Origin: Vibrio tapetis subsp. tapetis
GTDB taxonomy: Bacteria > Pseudomonadota > Gammaproteobacteria > Enterobacterales > Vibrionaceae
Assembly (NCBI RefSeq): GCF_900233005.1
Contig: NZ_LT960611.1
Coordinates: forward strand, 3,162,001 to 3,226,000
Reading direction: 5' to 3'
DNA length: 64,000 nt
Shown in pieces: positions 40,685 through 51,229 of the stretch. The stretch's first letter is position 1. Every line of letters begins with the position of its first letter. Below the pieces are notes generated by a model. That model did no database searches and was not told the origin of the DNA. It saw nothing but the letters and a program-made list of their open reading frames with translations. The translations under genes and the position numbers were made by a program.

Positions 40685-41749
40685 GTGAAAATTCTCATTA
40701 CTGGTGGTGCAGGTTTTATCGGCTCTGCTGTTGTGCGCCATATTATTGATAACACTCAAGATAGTGTCATTAATCTCGATAAGCTTACCTATGCAGGCAA
40801 CTTAGAGTCTTTAGAGTGTGTACGTGAGTCTGAACGCTACCATTTTGAACAAGTGGATATTTGTGATCGTGCAGAATTGGACCGTGTGTTTTCTGAATGT
40901 AAACCCGATGCCGTCATGCACCTTGCAGCTGAATCTCATGTTGATAGATCAATAGATGGACCAGCCGATTTTATTGAAACTAATATCGTTGGTACTTATA
41001 CCTTACTTGAAGCAACACGCAGTTACTGGAATACGTTAACTGAATCAGCAAAATCTGATTTTCGTTTCCACCATATTTCTACCGATGAAGTGTATGGCGA
41101 TTTAGAAGGCACCGATGACCTCTTTACTGAAACGACCTCTTATGCGCCTAGCAGCCCGTATTCAGCATCAAAAGCATCTAGCGACCACTTAGTTCGAGCA
41201 TGGCAACGTACTTACGGATTGCCAACATTGGTAACAAACTGCTCTAACAACTATGGCCCGTTCCATTTTCCTGAAAAACTGATTCCTCTGATGATTCTGA
41301 ATGCGTTAGAAGGGAAGCCACTACCGGTTTATGGCAATGGCATGCAAATTCGAGATTGGCTGTTTGTTGAAGACCACGCTCGTGCACTATACAAAGTGGT
41401 TACAGAGGGTGTTGTAGGTGAAACGTACAACATCGGCGGTCATAACGAAAAAGCTAATATTGACGTAGTGAACACGATTTGTAGCTTGCTCGAGGAATTT
41501 GTTCCGAACAAGCCAGCAGGCGTTGCAAACTATCAAGACTTGATTACCTATGTAACAGACCGCCCAGGACACGATGTACGCTATGCTATCGACGCAAGTA
41601 AAATTGCGGGTGAGTTAAACTGGAAACCAAGCGAAACGTTTGAATCTGGTATACGAAAAACCGTTCAATGGTATTTAGCCAATGAAAAATGGTGGAGCCG
41701 CGTGTTAGATGGCTCTTACTCTCGCGAACGCTTAGGTAGTCAGGAGTAA
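40685..41749 (+). CDS. rmlB: dTDP-glucose 4,6-dehydratase (core-region copy)
   Basis: 354 aa, GTG start with AAAGG upstream. Full set of motifs: [44 protein letters not shown] and [15 protein letters not shown]. It is closely similar to the copy at 14434-15510 but not identical, with most differences in the C-terminal third. First gene of a rml set in the order B-A-D-C, next to hldD and the LPS core genes, so it may serve core or O-antigen rhamnose rather than capsule. Confidence 0.95.
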   Translation: MKILITGGAGFIGSAVVRHIIDNTQDSVINLDKLTYAGNLESLECVRESERYHFEQVDICDRAELDRVFSECKPDAVMHLAAESHVDRSIDGPADFIETNIVGTYTLLEATRSYWNTLTESAKSDFRFHHISTDEVYGDLEGTDDLFTETTSYAPSSPYSASKASSDHLVRAWQRTYGLPTLVTNCSNNYGPFHFPEKLIPLMILNALEGKPLPVYGNGMQIRDWLFVEDHARALYKVVTEGVVGETYNIGGHNEKANIDVVNTICSLLEEFVPNKPAGVANYQDLITYVTDRPGHDVRYAIDASKIAGELNWKPSETFESGIRKTVQWYLANEKWWSRVLDGSYSRERLGSQE

Positions 41750-41752
41750 CTC

Positions 41753-42637
41753 ATGAAAGGCATTGTTTTAGCAGGCGGTAGCGGCACACGCTTATACCCA
41801 TTAACTCGTGGCGTATCTAAGCAACTGTTACCAATCTACGATAAACCTATGGTGTTCTACCCAATATCCACGTTAATGCTTGCAGGCATTAAAGATATTT
41901 TGATTATCACCACTCCTGAAGATAACGCCGGCTTTCAACGCCTTCTTGGGGATGGCAGTGATTTTGGTGTCAATATCGAATACGCCATTCAACCAAGCCC
42001 CGACGGTTTGGCGCAAGCGTTTATTATCGGTGAAGAATTCATTGGTGACGATTCTGTCTGCTTGGTTTTGGGCGACAATATCTTCTACGGCCAATCTTTT
42101 ACTCAAACCCTTAAAAATGCAGCGAGTCGTGAACATGGCGCTACAGTTTTTGGCTATCAAGTGAAAGACCCAGAACGTTTTGGTGTGGTTGAATTTGATG
42201 AAAACATGAAAGCCATGTCCATTGAAGAAAAGCCTTTCGAGCCTAAATCAAATTATGCCGTTACTGGGCTCTACTTTTACGATAATCGAGTCATTGATTT
42301 CGCCAAGAAAGTAGAACCTTCTGATCGCGGCGAGTTGGAAATTACGTCTATTAACCAAATGTACCTTGAAGATGGTTCGCTCAGTGTCGAATTACTGGGC
42401 CGCGGTTTTGCATGGTTGGATACAGGGACTCATGAAAGCCTTCATGAAGCTTCTTCTTTTGTGCAGACCATTGAGAATGTTCAAGGGTTGAAAGTCGCTT
42501 GTCTTGAAGAAATTTCATGGCGTAATGGCTGGCTTAGTGACGAACAAGTACTTAACTTAGCTAAACCTATGATGAAAAACGATTATGGCCAATATTTGAC
42601 TCGTTTGATTGCAGAAAAACAAAAAAAGGTGGGCTGA
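41753..42637 (+). CDS. rmlA: glucose-1-phosphate thymidylyltransferase (core-region copy)
   Basis: 294 aa. [24 protein letters not shown] starts the enzyme; [37 protein letters not shown] and [15 protein letters not shown] are all present. Three bases separate it from rmlB. Compared with the capsule copy it lacks the nine extra N-terminal residues and shares most of its core residues. Confidence 0.95.
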   Translation: MKGIVLAGGSGTRLYPLTRGVSKQLLPIYDKPMVFYPISTLMLAGIKDILIITTPEDNAGFQRLLGDGSDFGVNIEYAIQPSPDGLAQAFIIGEEFIGDDSVCLVLGDNIFYGQSFTQTLKNAASREHGATVFGYQVKDPERFGVVEFDENMKAMSIEEKPFEPKSNYAVTGLYFYDNRVIDFAKKVEPSDRGELEITSINQMYLEDGSLSVELLGRGFAWLDTGTHESLHEASSFVQTIENVQGLKVACLEEISWRNGWLSDEQVLNLAKPMMKNDYGQYLTRLIAEKQKKVG

Positions 42638-42640
42638 TAA

Positions 42641-43528
42641 ATGTCTGAACCTCTTATGCGCGTCCTGATCACAGGTGCACACGGTCAAGTCGGCCACTGT
42701 TTAACCCAACAGCTAACGAACAAAGCTGAAATTCTTGCTGTCGATAGGGCTGAATTAGATATCACCGACTCAACCGCGGTTAACCATACCGTCGAAAAGT
42801 TTCAGCCGCACATTATTATCAATGCTGCTGCGCATACCGCTGTAGATAAAGCTGAAACAGAGGTGGATTTGTCTTACGCTATAAACCGAGACGGCCCTAT
42901 GTATTTGGCAAAGGCCGCTCATTCGGCTAGAGCTGCGTTATTACATATTTCCACCGATTACGTATTTGCGGGTGATAAGCAAGGCCTTTATCTTGAAACT
43001 GACACCCCTGACCCACAAGGCATCTACGGTGAAAGCAAACTTGCCGGTGAAATTGCGGTTGCCGAAAACTGTTCAAAGCACATCATTTTACGTACCGCTT
43101 GGGTATTTGGCGAGCAAGGGAGTAACTTCGTAAGAACCATGCTTCGCTTAGGTAAAGACCGAGATTCACTTGGTGTTGTTAGCGACCAATTTGGTGGTCC
43201 AACTTATGCTAGAGATGTCGCCGCGGCACTAATCACCATTGCAGAGAAAATTCACAAAAACGAACAAGTAGAGTTTGGTCTTTACCATTACTCTGGCTTC
43301 CCGCATGTGAGCTGGCATCAATTTGCTCAAAAAATTTTCGAACAGGCCCATCAGCAAAGCATTCTAGCCCGAAAACCAGTGATCAATGCAATTGGAACGG
43401 AAGATTACCCAACCCCTGCAAAGCGACCGGAAAATTCTAAACTTTGTACCGATAAAATAGAACAAAATTTTGCTATTGAAGCGAGTGATTGGCAAGCCGC
43501 ACTCAAACAATTAAAAGACTACCAATAA
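42641..43528 (+). CDS. rmlD: dTDP-4-dehydrorhamnose reductase (core-region copy)
   Basis: 295 aa. ITGAHGQVGHCLTQQL is the nucleotide site, NAAAHTAVDKAETE, STDYVFAGDKQGLY and YGESKLAGEIAVAE (Tyr-x3-Lys) follow, then RTAWVFGEQGSNFVRTML. It is more distant from the capsule copy than rmlA and rmlB are, so the two sets were not duplicated together recently. It comes before rmlC here, unlike the first set. Confidence 0.93.
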   Translation: MSEPLMRVLITGAHGQVGHCLTQQLTNKAEILAVDRAELDITDSTAVNHTVEKFQPHIIINAAAHTAVDKAETEVDLSYAINRDGPMYLAKAAHSARAALLHISTDYVFAGDKQGLYLETDTPDPQGIYGESKLAGEIAVAENCSKHIILRTAWVFGEQGSNFVRTMLRLGKDRDSLGVVSDQFGGPTYARDVAAALITIAEKIHKNEQVEFGLYHYSGFPHVSWHQFAQKIFEQAHQQSILARKPVINAIGTEDYPTPAKRPENSKLCTDKIEQNFAIEASDWQAALKQLKDYQ

Positions 43529-43545
43529 CGATAAGATATAAGCCA

Positions 43546-44094
43546 ATGAATGTAATTCCAACTGATATTCCTGACGTTAAGATCATTGAACCTGCCGTTT
43601 TTGGCGACGATCGTGGTTTTTTTATGGAAACCTGGCAACAAAAACAATTTGAAGAGCTAGTAACAGGCAAACCAACCCCTTTTGTGCAAGACAATCACTC
43701 TAAATCAAGCAAAGGGATCTTACGAGGGTTGCATTTTCAAACGGAAAACACCCAAGGTAAACTTGTTCGAGTCATTTCTGGTGAAGTGTTTGATGTGGCC
43801 GTTGATATCCGCAAAAGCTCTCCAACATATGGGCAGTGGGTCGGTGTATATCTATCTGCGGAAAATAAACGCCAACTTTGGGTGCCTGAAGGTTTTGCTC
43901 ATGGGTTCTATGTCACCAGTGACGAAGCTGAATTTGTGTATAAATGCACCGACTATTATAACCCAAGCGCTGAAGTGTCAATTGCCTGGAATGACCCCAA
44001 ATTAGCCGTTGATTGGCCGATTTCAACAGAGCCGAATCTATCCAGCAAAGACGAAAATGGTATTGGCTTCCTCGACATTACGCCGTTCAAGTAA
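43546..44094 (+). CDS. rmlC: dTDP-4-dehydrorhamnose 3,5-epimerase (core-region copy)
   Basis: 182 aa from ATG 43546; a start further upstream at 43489 would overlap rmlD and add 19 unrelated residues. Motifs: DDRGFFMETWQQKQF, VQDNHSKSSKGILRGLHFQ, EVFDVAVDIRKSS, WVPEGFAHGFYV and YKCTDYYNPSAE. Last of the rmlBADC set; 107 bp follow before hldD. Confidence 0.95.
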   Translation: MNVIPTDIPDVKIIEPAVFGDDRGFFMETWQQKQFEELVTGKPTPFVQDNHSKSSKGILRGLHFQTENTQGKLVRVISGEVFDVAVDIRKSSPTYGQWVGVYLSAENKRQLWVPEGFAHGFYVTSDEAEFVYKCTDYYNPSAEVSIAWNDPKLAVDWPISTEPNLSSKDENGIGFLDITPFK

Positions 44095-44201
44095 GTATTG
44101 CCAAACACGCTAAGTCTACGTGCAGCAAAGTCCATTCTGTATTCTACTTATGTTCTTTGCTAAACTCGCTACAATATTTTTTATAAGCTAGGTGAATAAA
44201 G

Positions 44202-45143
44202 ATGATCATCGTTACTGGTGGTGCTGGCATGATTGGCAGCAATATTGTTAAGGCTCTAAACGAAAAAGGTTTTAACGACATTTTGGTGGTGGATAACCTA
44301 AAAAATGGTAAGAAATTTGCGAACCTAGTGGATCTCGATATCACTGACTACATGGATCGTGATGACTTTTTAACGCAAGTGATGGCCGGTGACGATTTCG
44401 GCCCTATTGAAGCTATTTTCCACCAAGGTGCTTGCTCTGCAACAACAGAGTGGGACGGAAAATACATGATGCTCAATAACTATGAGTACTCTAAAGAATT
44501 ACTTCATTACTCTATTGAACGCGAGATCCCATTCCTTTATGCCTCTTCTGCTGCAACTTATGGCGGCCGCAATGAGAATTTTATTGAAGAGCAAGAATTT
44601 GAAGGCGCGTTAAACGTTTACGGCTACTCTAAACAACAGTTCGATAACTACGTGCGTCGCCTACAAGCAGACGCTGCTGCTCACGGTGAAACCCTGTCTC
44701 AAATTACCGGTTTCCGTTACTTCAACGTATACGGCCCTCGCGAGCAACACAAAGGCAGCATGGCTTCTGTGGCGTTCCACCTAAACAATCAAATTTTAGC
44801 GGGCGAAGATCCAAAGCTATTCGAACGCAGCGATGAGTTTAAACGCGATTTTGTTTACGTAGGTGACGTATGTAAAGTTAACCTGTGGTTTATGGAAAAT
44901 GGCGTATCTGGCATCTTTAACTGTGGCACTGGCCGAGCAGAACCATTTGCAGAGGTAGCAAAAGCCGTTGTTAAGCACCATGGCAAAGGCGAAGTTCAAA
45001 CCATTCCATTCCCAGAGCACCTAAAAGGCGCTTACCAAGAATACACGCAAGCGGATTTAACTAAGCTTCGCGCCGCGGGTTGTGATGTTGAATTTAAAAC
45101 TGTTGCACAAGGTGTTGCACAATACATGGCGATTATTAACTAG
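44202..45143 (+). CDS. hldD: ADP-L-glycero-D-manno-heptose 6-epimerase
   Basis: 313 aa. Converts ADP-D,D-heptose to ADP-L,D-heptose, the donor for the inner LPS core. [18 protein letters not shown] binds [19 protein letters not shown] and [14 protein letters not shown] (Tyr-x3-Lys) are the active site, and [21 protein letters not shown] is specific to the family. A good ribosome site (TAGGTGA) precedes the ATG. A terminator follows, so it is a separate unit from waaF. Confidence 0.96.
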   Translation: MIIVTGGAGMIGSNIVKALNEKGFNDILVVDNLKNGKKFANLVDLDITDYMDRDDFLTQVMAGDDFGPIEAIFHQGACSATTEWDGKYMMLNNYEYSKELLHYSIEREIPFLYASSAATYGGRNENFIEEQEFEGALNVYGYSKQQFDNYVRRLQADAAAHGETLSQITGFRYFNVYGPREQHKGSMASVAFHLNNQILAGEDPKLFERSDEFKRDFVYVGDVCKVNLWFMENGVSGIFNCGTGRAEPFAEVAKAVVKHHGKGEVQTIPFPEHLKGAYQEYTQADLTKLRAAGCDVEFKTVAQGVAQYMAIIN

Positions 45144-45166
45144 CCAAAGCGATAAGTTAGATAACC

Positions 45167-45199
45167 AAAAGTTATGCTGGGCCATCGGCATAACTTTTT
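45167..45199 (+). terminator. terminator after hldD
   Basis: AAAAGTTATGC pairs with GCATAACTTTTT around a short loop, with the T run at the end of the stem; it lies between hldD and waaF. Confidence 0.9.
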
Positions 45200-45235
45200 A
45201 GTGATATGCTCTGTCTGTTATTTTTAGGTGAATAA

Positions 45236-46255
45236 GTGAAAATACTGGTAATCGGTCCGTCTTGGGTTGGCGATATGGTGATGTCTCAAAGCCTGTATAT
45301 GGCACTAAAGACACGGCACCCACAGTGTGAAATCGACGTATTAGCACCAGCTTGGTGTAAGCCAATCTTAGAGCGAATGCCTGAAGTTAACCACTCTATT
45401 GAAATGCCCGTTGGCCATGGTGCGCTTGACCTAAAAAAGCGTTGGCAAATCGCACGATCACTAAAGAAAAACCATTACACTCATGCCATTGTTCTGCCTA
45501 ATTCAGCCAAATCTGCTCTGATTCCGTTTTTTGCAGGGATCAAGCAAAGAACGGGTTGGAAAGGTGAGTTTCGTTATGGCCTGCTAACAGATTTAAGGCC
45601 CAATAAGCGTATTTTCCAATACATGATTGAACGTTATGTTGCTCTTTCTGCCCCTAAAGAGAAGATGTTAGATCAGATATCTTTGAGTAGCTGCTCTCAC
45701 CCTAAGTTATCTATCAACAAAACAAGCCAAAACGCGGCAATGAAGCGCTTAAATTTAAATAATCAAAGAAAAGTATTTGGCCTTTGCCCTGGCGCTGAGT
45801 ACGGCCCGGCAAAACGCTGGCCTGATGAGCATTACTCAACAGTAGCACAACAAGTTATTAATGATGGTGGCCAAGTATGGCTTTTTGGCTCTGTAAAAGA
45901 TAAAGAAGTGACTCAAAAAATAAAGCGGTCACTCCCTCAACCATTACAACAACAATGCTTTGACCTTGCAGGTGAAACTAGCTTAATTGAAGCCGTAGAT
46001 TTACTAGCAGCGTGCCACACTGTTATATGTAATGACTCGGGCTTGATGCATGTTTCGGCGGCAGTGAATTGTAATATCGTCGCGATTTATGGCTCAAGTT
46101 CTCCCGAGTACACACCGCCGCTAACTGCCAAGTTACATATGCTACATACCGATATAGTATGCCGCCCTTGTTTTAAAAAAGAATGCCCGCTAGGTCACCA
46201 AAAGTGCTTAACTGAACTAAGCCCTCAATTGATTATCGAGACGATAAAAAAATAA
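45236..46255 (+). CDS. waaF: ADP-heptose:LPS heptosyltransferase II
   Basis: 339 aa, GTG start. GT9 family; LVIGPSWVGDMVMSQSL with Asp near residue 13, LPNSAKSALIPFFAGIKQRTGWKGEFRYGLL, LCPGAEYGPAKRWP and CNDSGLMHVSAAVN near residue 260 are typical of WaaF. It adds the second heptose to the inner core at the cytoplasmic face. It lies just after hldD, which makes its donor, and 1 bp before the ligase gene. Confidence 0.95.
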   Translation: MKILVIGPSWVGDMVMSQSLYMALKTRHPQCEIDVLAPAWCKPILERMPEVNHSIEMPVGHGALDLKKRWQIARSLKKNHYTHAIVLPNSAKSALIPFFAGIKQRTGWKGEFRYGLLTDLRPNKRIFQYMIERYVALSAPKEKMLDQISLSSCSHPKLSINKTSQNAAMKRLNLNNQRKVFGLCPGAEYGPAKRWPDEHYSTVAQQVINDGGQVWLFGSVKDKEVTQKIKRSLPQPLQQQCFDLAGETSLIEAVDLLAACHTVICNDSGLMHVSAAVNCNIVAIYGSSSPEYTPPLTAKLHMLHTDIVCRPCFKKECPLGHQKCLTELSPQLIIETIKK

Positions 46256-46256
46256 T

Positions 46257-47492
46257 ATGAATAAAATTAATCCTCAGTATTTTAATATATTTCTTGTTGG
46301 CTTTTGCTTCTTGACCATCTACACATCAAAAGCGGGAATGAATATCGCGTTAGCTTTGCTGCTTATTGGTCACTTAATTGCTTTGAGAAACTTCAAAGCG
46401 TTTAAAGAACAGGTAAATCAACAACCTATTTTTATCATGATGTATGCGGTTTTCACTTTGGCTCTGATAGCAAAATCTATTAGTTTTAGTGATATAAATG
46501 AACTGGCCACTACATTTCGAAAAGGCGCATTTCTGCTATTAACACCGTTCATTTCTTTATTATTGCTTAAAAAAAACCACCTCGACTTAGCAAAAAATGC
46601 CCTTATATTGGGGGCTTGCATAGCAATAATAAACAGTTACTATCAATTATATTTAATGGATGACTGGTCTCATTTCAGAGTGCAGAGCTTTTGGGATGTT
46701 GGTCGTTGGTCAGAATTACTTGGGTACTTATTTGTAGGTATAATCCCTTTCATTCTGGTAAAGAAAAATCGACCACATTTGTTTATCAGCGTTTTTTTTC
46801 TAATCGCCACCCTAGGTAGCTTATTAATTGCCAATAGTAGAGGTGCTATTTTAGTCACCGCCATTGTGACGTTTTTTTATCTACTTTTTCATCATCGAAA
46901 ACTACTGCTATTGTGCACCACCGCATTGGTTGTTTTGATTGTCGCCTTTAGTCAAACGAAGCCCGTAAGTGAGTTTGTTGATCGTATAGCAAGTGTTGCA
47001 TCAAGTAGTAATGCCTCGAACAATGCTAGAAAGCTAATGTGGGGAAATGGCATATTACTTGCTCAACATCATATTGAAACAGATCCTGTGACTTTTTTGT
47101 TTGGTACCAGCACAAAAGAGCTGCCGATTAAAGTTGTAGAAATTATTAACACTATTAGCTCAGTTGAAGAAATGCAAGACAGTATTGGCACCAACATTTC
47201 AATACACGATTTTCATAATGCATACATTAACAATATCAATAAAAATGGTTTAGTCTATTTTCTCGCGTATATCACTTTACTGGCCATGCTCGCTAAATTT
47301 TTCTGGTCATATAGATATATCTCCCCAAGTTACGCTTGGGCAGGCATTAACCTTCTATCTGCATATTTGATGCTTGGTGTTGTATATAGTAATGAAATGG
47401 AATTTCAAACAGCTTGCTTATTCTTTATTCTATCGGTCATGATTGCTGGTTGCCTAAAAACAAATAATGAGATAAAGCACAATGCTAGTTAG
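46257..47492 (+). CDS. waaL: O-antigen ligase (WaaL type)
   Basis: 411 aa with about eleven hydrophobic segments. The periplasmic loop SIHDFHNAYINNINKNGLVYF carries the H-N-x3 pattern with the conserved His of Wzy_C/WaaL ligases, and GSLLIANSRGAILVTAI has the conserved Arg. It would attach polymer to lipid A-core. Wzy polymerases are also members of this superfamily, but the position between waaF and waaA favours ligase. It overlaps waaA by 11 bp. Confidence 0.8.
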   Translation: MNKINPQYFNIFLVGFCFLTIYTSKAGMNIALALLLIGHLIALRNFKAFKEQVNQQPIFIMMYAVFTLALIAKSISFSDINELATTFRKGAFLLLTPFISLLLLKKNHLDLAKNALILGACIAIINSYYQLYLMDDWSHFRVQSFWDVGRWSELLGYLFVGIIPFILVKKNRPHLFISVFFLIATLGSLLIANSRGAILVTAIVTFFYLLFHHRKLLLLCTTALVVLIVAFSQTKPVSEFVDRIASVASSSNASNNARKLMWGNGILLAQHHIETDPVTFLFGTSTKELPIKVVEIINTISSVEEMQDSIGTNISIHDFHNAYINNINKNGLVYFLAYITLLAMLAKFFWSYRYISPSYAWAGINLLSAYLMLGVVYSNEMEFQTACLFFILSVMIAGCLKTNNEIKHNAS

Positions 47493-48741
47493 AGCTATTT
47501 ATTCATTGTTCTTGTACTTACTTGCTCCTTTCTTTTTGTACGGTTTATACAAAAAAAAAAATGGGAAACCACACATTGGCATGCGCTGGCTTGAGCACTT
47601 TGGAGTAACACCAAAGACATCAACTACCGAGCGGCCACTCTGGATTCATGCTGTCTCTGTTGGTGAAGCCATTGCTTCTATACCAATCATCAAAATGATA
47701 AAGGCGCGTCACCCACACGTACCCATTGTAGTAACTACAACAACCACTACTGGTGCGGAGCAAATTGAAAAGCTGGGAAGCATTGTAGAACATCGCTACA
47801 TGCCACTGGATTTTGGTTTTGCTATTAAAGGATTCCTACAACAGATTAACCCAAAACAGTTACTCATTATTGAAACCGAATTATGGCCCAACACCCTTCA
47901 TTATGTAAAAAAATCCAACGTTCCGGTAAATATTGTTAACGCTCGATTATCTGAGCGATCTATGAACCGCTATAAAAAGGTATCCGCCCTATTTTCTATC
48001 ATTGCTAGCAATGTTGACCAGTTCCTTTGCCAACATGAGGAGGATGCAGAGCGCTTTATTCAACTCGGAGTCCCGACTGCTAAAATATCAGTAACTGGGT
48101 CATTGAAATTTGATATTCAAATCTCGGCGACCACCTTAGAAGCTGGGGATATATTAAGAAACCGCATTGGAAAATCTCGCCCAGTTTGGATAGCCGCAAG
48201 CACTCACAAAGGTGAGGATGAGATCGTCATTTCAGCACACAAACAAATTCTACTGTCACAGCCGAATGCCCTACTAATCTTAGTACCAAGACACCCCGAA
48301 CGTTTTGATGACGTGTACTCTTACGCAGCTTCAAAAATGACGACAGCCCGACGCACGCACTCTGAAGCCATCAGCTCAGATACTCGAATCTACCTTGGTG
48401 ATACGATGGGAGAAATGCTCACGCTGATCGCTGCTAGTGATGTGTGTTTTATGGGTGGAAGCTTACTTGGTGACAAAGTGGGGGGGCATAATATCCTAGA
48501 ACCCGCAGCTCTTGGCGTCCCGACGATTATAGGCCCTAGCTACTTTAACTTTCTAGACATTACCAATACGTTAGTTAAGCAGCAAGGCGCTATCATTTGT
48601 GAGTCATCTGATTTATCAAATAAGATCTGCGAAATCTTGACTCAAGATTCTCTACGCCTTGAAATGGGAGTAAAAGCAAAACAGTTTGTTACCAGCCAAC
48701 AAGGTAGCATTGAACGCACTTTGCATTTGTTGGATATGTAA
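47482..48741 (+). CDS. waaA: 3-deoxy-D-manno-octulosonic acid (Kdo) transferase
   Basis: 419 aa. An N-terminal membrane anchor (LFLYLLAPFFLYGLY), then the acceptor-domain motif IHAVSVGEAIASIPII with the catalytic Glu, TTTTTTGAEQIEKLG, YMPLDFGFAIKGFL, ETELWPNTL, NARLSERSMNRYKK and GGSLLGDKVGGHNILEPAALGVPTI. It adds Kdo to lipid IVA. Essential in most Gram-negatives. The gene overlaps the ligase. Confidence 0.95.
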   Translation: MLVRAIYSLFLYLLAPFFLYGLYKKKNGKPHIGMRWLEHFGVTPKTSTTERPLWIHAVSVGEAIASIPIIKMIKARHPHVPIVVTTTTTTGAEQIEKLGSIVEHRYMPLDFGFAIKGFLQQINPKQLLIIETELWPNTLHYVKKSNVPVNIVNARLSERSMNRYKKVSALFSIIASNVDQFLCQHEEDAERFIQLGVPTAKISVTGSLKFDIQISATTLEAGDILRNRIGKSRPVWIAASTHKGEDEIVISAHKQILLSQPNALLILVPRHPERFDDVYSYAASKMTTARRTHSEAISSDTRIYLGDTMGEMLTLIAASDVCFMGGSLLGDKVGGHNILEPAALGVPTIIGPSYFNFLDITNTLVKQQGAIICESSDLSNKICEILTQDSLRLEMGVKAKQFVTSQQGSIERTLHLLDM

Positions 48742-48837
48742 CACACTCATTCAAATCGAACCTGTTTAGTATTTGTGCTTGCCTTGCTCTTTATATAACA
48801 TTATACGTTGAATCTACATTTACCATTATGGCCTATT

Positions 48838-49833
48838 ATGAACATTTTATTTATCTGTCCCGATTGGGCAAACCTAGCATCTCCCATTGTGAGTGAGATG
48901 CGCCGTCAGGGCCATGACGTCATCCACTTAGACCATAGTGATTTTGCTGATTTTCGTTATTACAACAAAACTCACCGCCTTCTTTCAAAAGCTTTTGACC
49001 TGATTGCCAGTTCAAAATATAAGCACCTGCGCACCAAAGAGCAGATATCTTTCTCACTGAGAGGTTTTTTCAACCATCGTCAGCGCTTTGACATAATCTT
49101 AATGACAGAACCCAATTTTTTCGGTGATGAACATTTTGACTTGTTTGAAAAAAACACCGACAAACTGGTTCTTTCATTGTGGGATAGCCTAGAGCGTATG
49201 CCTAGAAACGGGACTCATTTAGAGCGATTCTCACCCATTTTCAGCTTTGAACCGACAGACTGTGAAAAGCATGGCTTCATACGTTCTTACAACTACATTA
49301 ATAAGTTTGATAATCAGCATAATAATCTGAAATATGACTTATTTTCTGTTATGAGTTTCAACAAGCAGCGCTATCAAGACGTTGTCTCTTTCTTAGAGGC
49401 GAATCCACATATTAACGCCAATGTGAATTTTTACATCGATCATCCTAGAAAGCGAAAATATATTACGCATCCTCGAGTCAATATTATTGATAAACTGATG
49501 CTGACAGATGAGCTGGAACAAAATATTCGCGAAGCTAAAGCCGTACTAGACATAGGGCAAGGACAACAGCTTCAAGCCGGCCTCTCCTTTAGAGTCTACG
49601 AAGCTCTCGGTTTCGAAAAAAAACTGATTACGACTAACTCATCAATTAGTAAATATGATTTCTTTAATAAAAAGAACATCCAAATTTTGGATGCTTCATT
49701 AAAAATTGAGGATTCATTTTTCGAAGCGCCTTATGAGAAGCCCGATAACAAAGTTTTGCAAAAATATACCCTCTCATCTTGGGTGGAAAATGTTATTGAT
49801 TGCGTCAGTAAAGCACCAGCAATCAAGCATTAA
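48838..49833 (+). CDS. CgeB-like glycosyltransferase (core region)
   Basis: 331 aa from ATG 48838; the open frame continues 30 bp up with a TTG. MNILFICPDWANLASPIVSEMRRQGHD starts the GT-B domain; ILMTEPNFF and LVLSLWDSLERMPRNG follow, and the C-terminal pattern DIGQGQQLQAGLSFRVYEALGFEKK, then LITTNSSISKYDFFNKKNI, mirrors that of the gene at 15633-16637. So the core region and the capsule operon each hold one member. Substrates unknown. Confidence 0.7.
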   Translation: MNILFICPDWANLASPIVSEMRRQGHDVIHLDHSDFADFRYYNKTHRLLSKAFDLIASSKYKHLRTKEQISFSLRGFFNHRQRFDIILMTEPNFFGDEHFDLFEKNTDKLVLSLWDSLERMPRNGTHLERFSPIFSFEPTDCEKHGFIRSYNYINKFDNQHNNLKYDLFSVMSFNKQRYQDVVSFLEANPHINANVNFYIDHPRKRKYITHPRVNIIDKLMLTDELEQNIREAKAVLDIGQGQQLQAGLSFRVYEALGFEKKLITTNSSISKYDFFNKKNIQILDASLKIEDSFFEAPYEKPDNKVLQKYTLSSWVENVIDCVSKAPAIKH

Positions 49834-49930
49834 AGAGTTAACTTACCGTCACGTAGTAAGGAGACAGATTTACATTCTGTCTTCTCAATTGCATAATCTT
49901 GCCCAGTAACGAATATATACAAGGCCAAAA

Positions 49931-51229
49931 ATGAACTCTCCAACATTCTTCGAAAGACACTTTGAGCTGCTTTTTTTTGCGGGACTTTGTATCGGAACTA
50001 TTTTTGCCTTCGTATACGGAGAGCATCAAATACTTCGAGGCGACCAAACGCAAATGATAGCTAAAGGCTATTTGGGTGCTTATGACAATAATTGGCTGGC
50101 CTATGGAAGCTTTGCCAGCACTGTTGGAAACCTACCAGGTTACCTTTCAGCGCTAGTGGTTGGCTTACCTATCATGGTATGGGATTCACCTTGGGCTCCC
50201 ATGGCTTTTTTAATTGCGTTGCGCTTATGTGCATTTTTAATGATAGACGCCGTTATTAAACAAGCCTTTGATAAGCCGATCCGCTTAGTCTTTCTTGGGT
50301 TATTTTGGCTAAGCCCTTGGGTTCAATATGACAACTTGATGTACAACCCAGCTTATCTATGCTTTTTTGCAGCTCTGCACCTATGGACAGCGTCCAAGAT
50401 GCGCGAGAAATCATCGTTTCTATATTCGTTTTTGCACATTTTAGCTATTGGTATGGCTCTGCAGCTGCATTTTTCTTGGCCTATTTTAGCTGTCATAAGC
50501 GTATTCTTGTTCTACAGAACCATGATAAAGGTATCCTGGCTTGGCGTTGCCGCTGGCCTCATCGTCACCATATTGTCTCTCATCCCTTATTTCCATGAGC
50601 TAATGGTTAACGAAGCGATTGTTGAAGAAAGTGATCGCTACATCGGTTACGGCTTAGTCCATGTTTACCCTGTCATAAAGTCTGTCGTTTACTGGCTTCG
50701 ATATGGCTCGTTCCTATTCTCTAACCGTGTCATTGCTAATAGTTCGTTTGATTGGATAACTAGCATTGAATGGATGCAAATGGTTATTCAGTATTTGTGG
50801 AAAGCCGTCACATTTGGTTTTGGTATCGCGTCTGTTCTTATTTCAGCTAAGTTTAACTGGCGTACCTGGAAATTTGTGAAGCCAATTATTAAGCGAGATA
50901 ACCCAATCGAGAATACCGAGTCTTGGCTGATCCTGTACTCGTTTGCAACCTTAACGGGCATTGTTATTTGTGCTTGCCTGTCTCCGATTACCTTTAGTTA
51001 CTGGCATCTTATTATCGCTTTCCCATTTGCCTTATTCCCTATTCTGCGCGAAATCAGGATTTGGAAGGAAAGCAATAACTCACGTTTTACGAAGGTGTTC
51101 CTTATCTCTCTTACCTATCTTTTGGCGCTCAATTTACTTGCATCACATGATAGCCAGAAGTTCTCCTATAAGGTTTCATACCAAGAGCAAGTCGAGAGCT
51201 ATTTAGTCACTGAAGGGCTGTCGAAGTAA
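49931..51229 (+). CDS. GT-C-type membrane glycosyltransferase
   Basis: 432 aa with about eleven hydrophobic segments. The first periplasmic loop, ILRGDQTQMIAKGYLGAYDNNWLAYG, carries acidic residues in the place typical of GT-C transferases (compare the DE motif of dolichol-phosphate-mannose:protein mannosyltransferase-like enzymes). These use polyprenyl-phosphate sugars as donors. It may decorate the core or lipid A in the periplasm. The family match is structural rather than by strong motif. Its stop overlaps the next ATG (TAATG). Confidence 0.65.
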   Translation: MNSPTFFERHFELLFFAGLCIGTIFAFVYGEHQILRGDQTQMIAKGYLGAYDNNWLAYGSFASTVGNLPGYLSALVVGLPIMVWDSPWAPMAFLIALRLCAFLMIDAVIKQAFDKPIRLVFLGLFWLSPWVQYDNLMYNPAYLCFFAALHLWTASKMREKSSFLYSFLHILAIGMALQLHFSWPILAVISVFLFYRTMIKVSWLGVAAGLIVTILSLIPYFHELMVNEAIVEESDRYIGYGLVHVYPVIKSVVYWLRYGSFLFSNRVIANSSFDWITSIEWMQMVIQYLWKAVTFGFGIASVLISAKFNWRTWKFVKPIIKRDNPIENTESWLILYSFATLTGIVICACLSPITFSYWHLIIAFPFALFPILREIRIWKESNNSRFTKVFLISLTYLLALNLLASHDSQKFSYKVSYQEQVESYLVTEGLSK

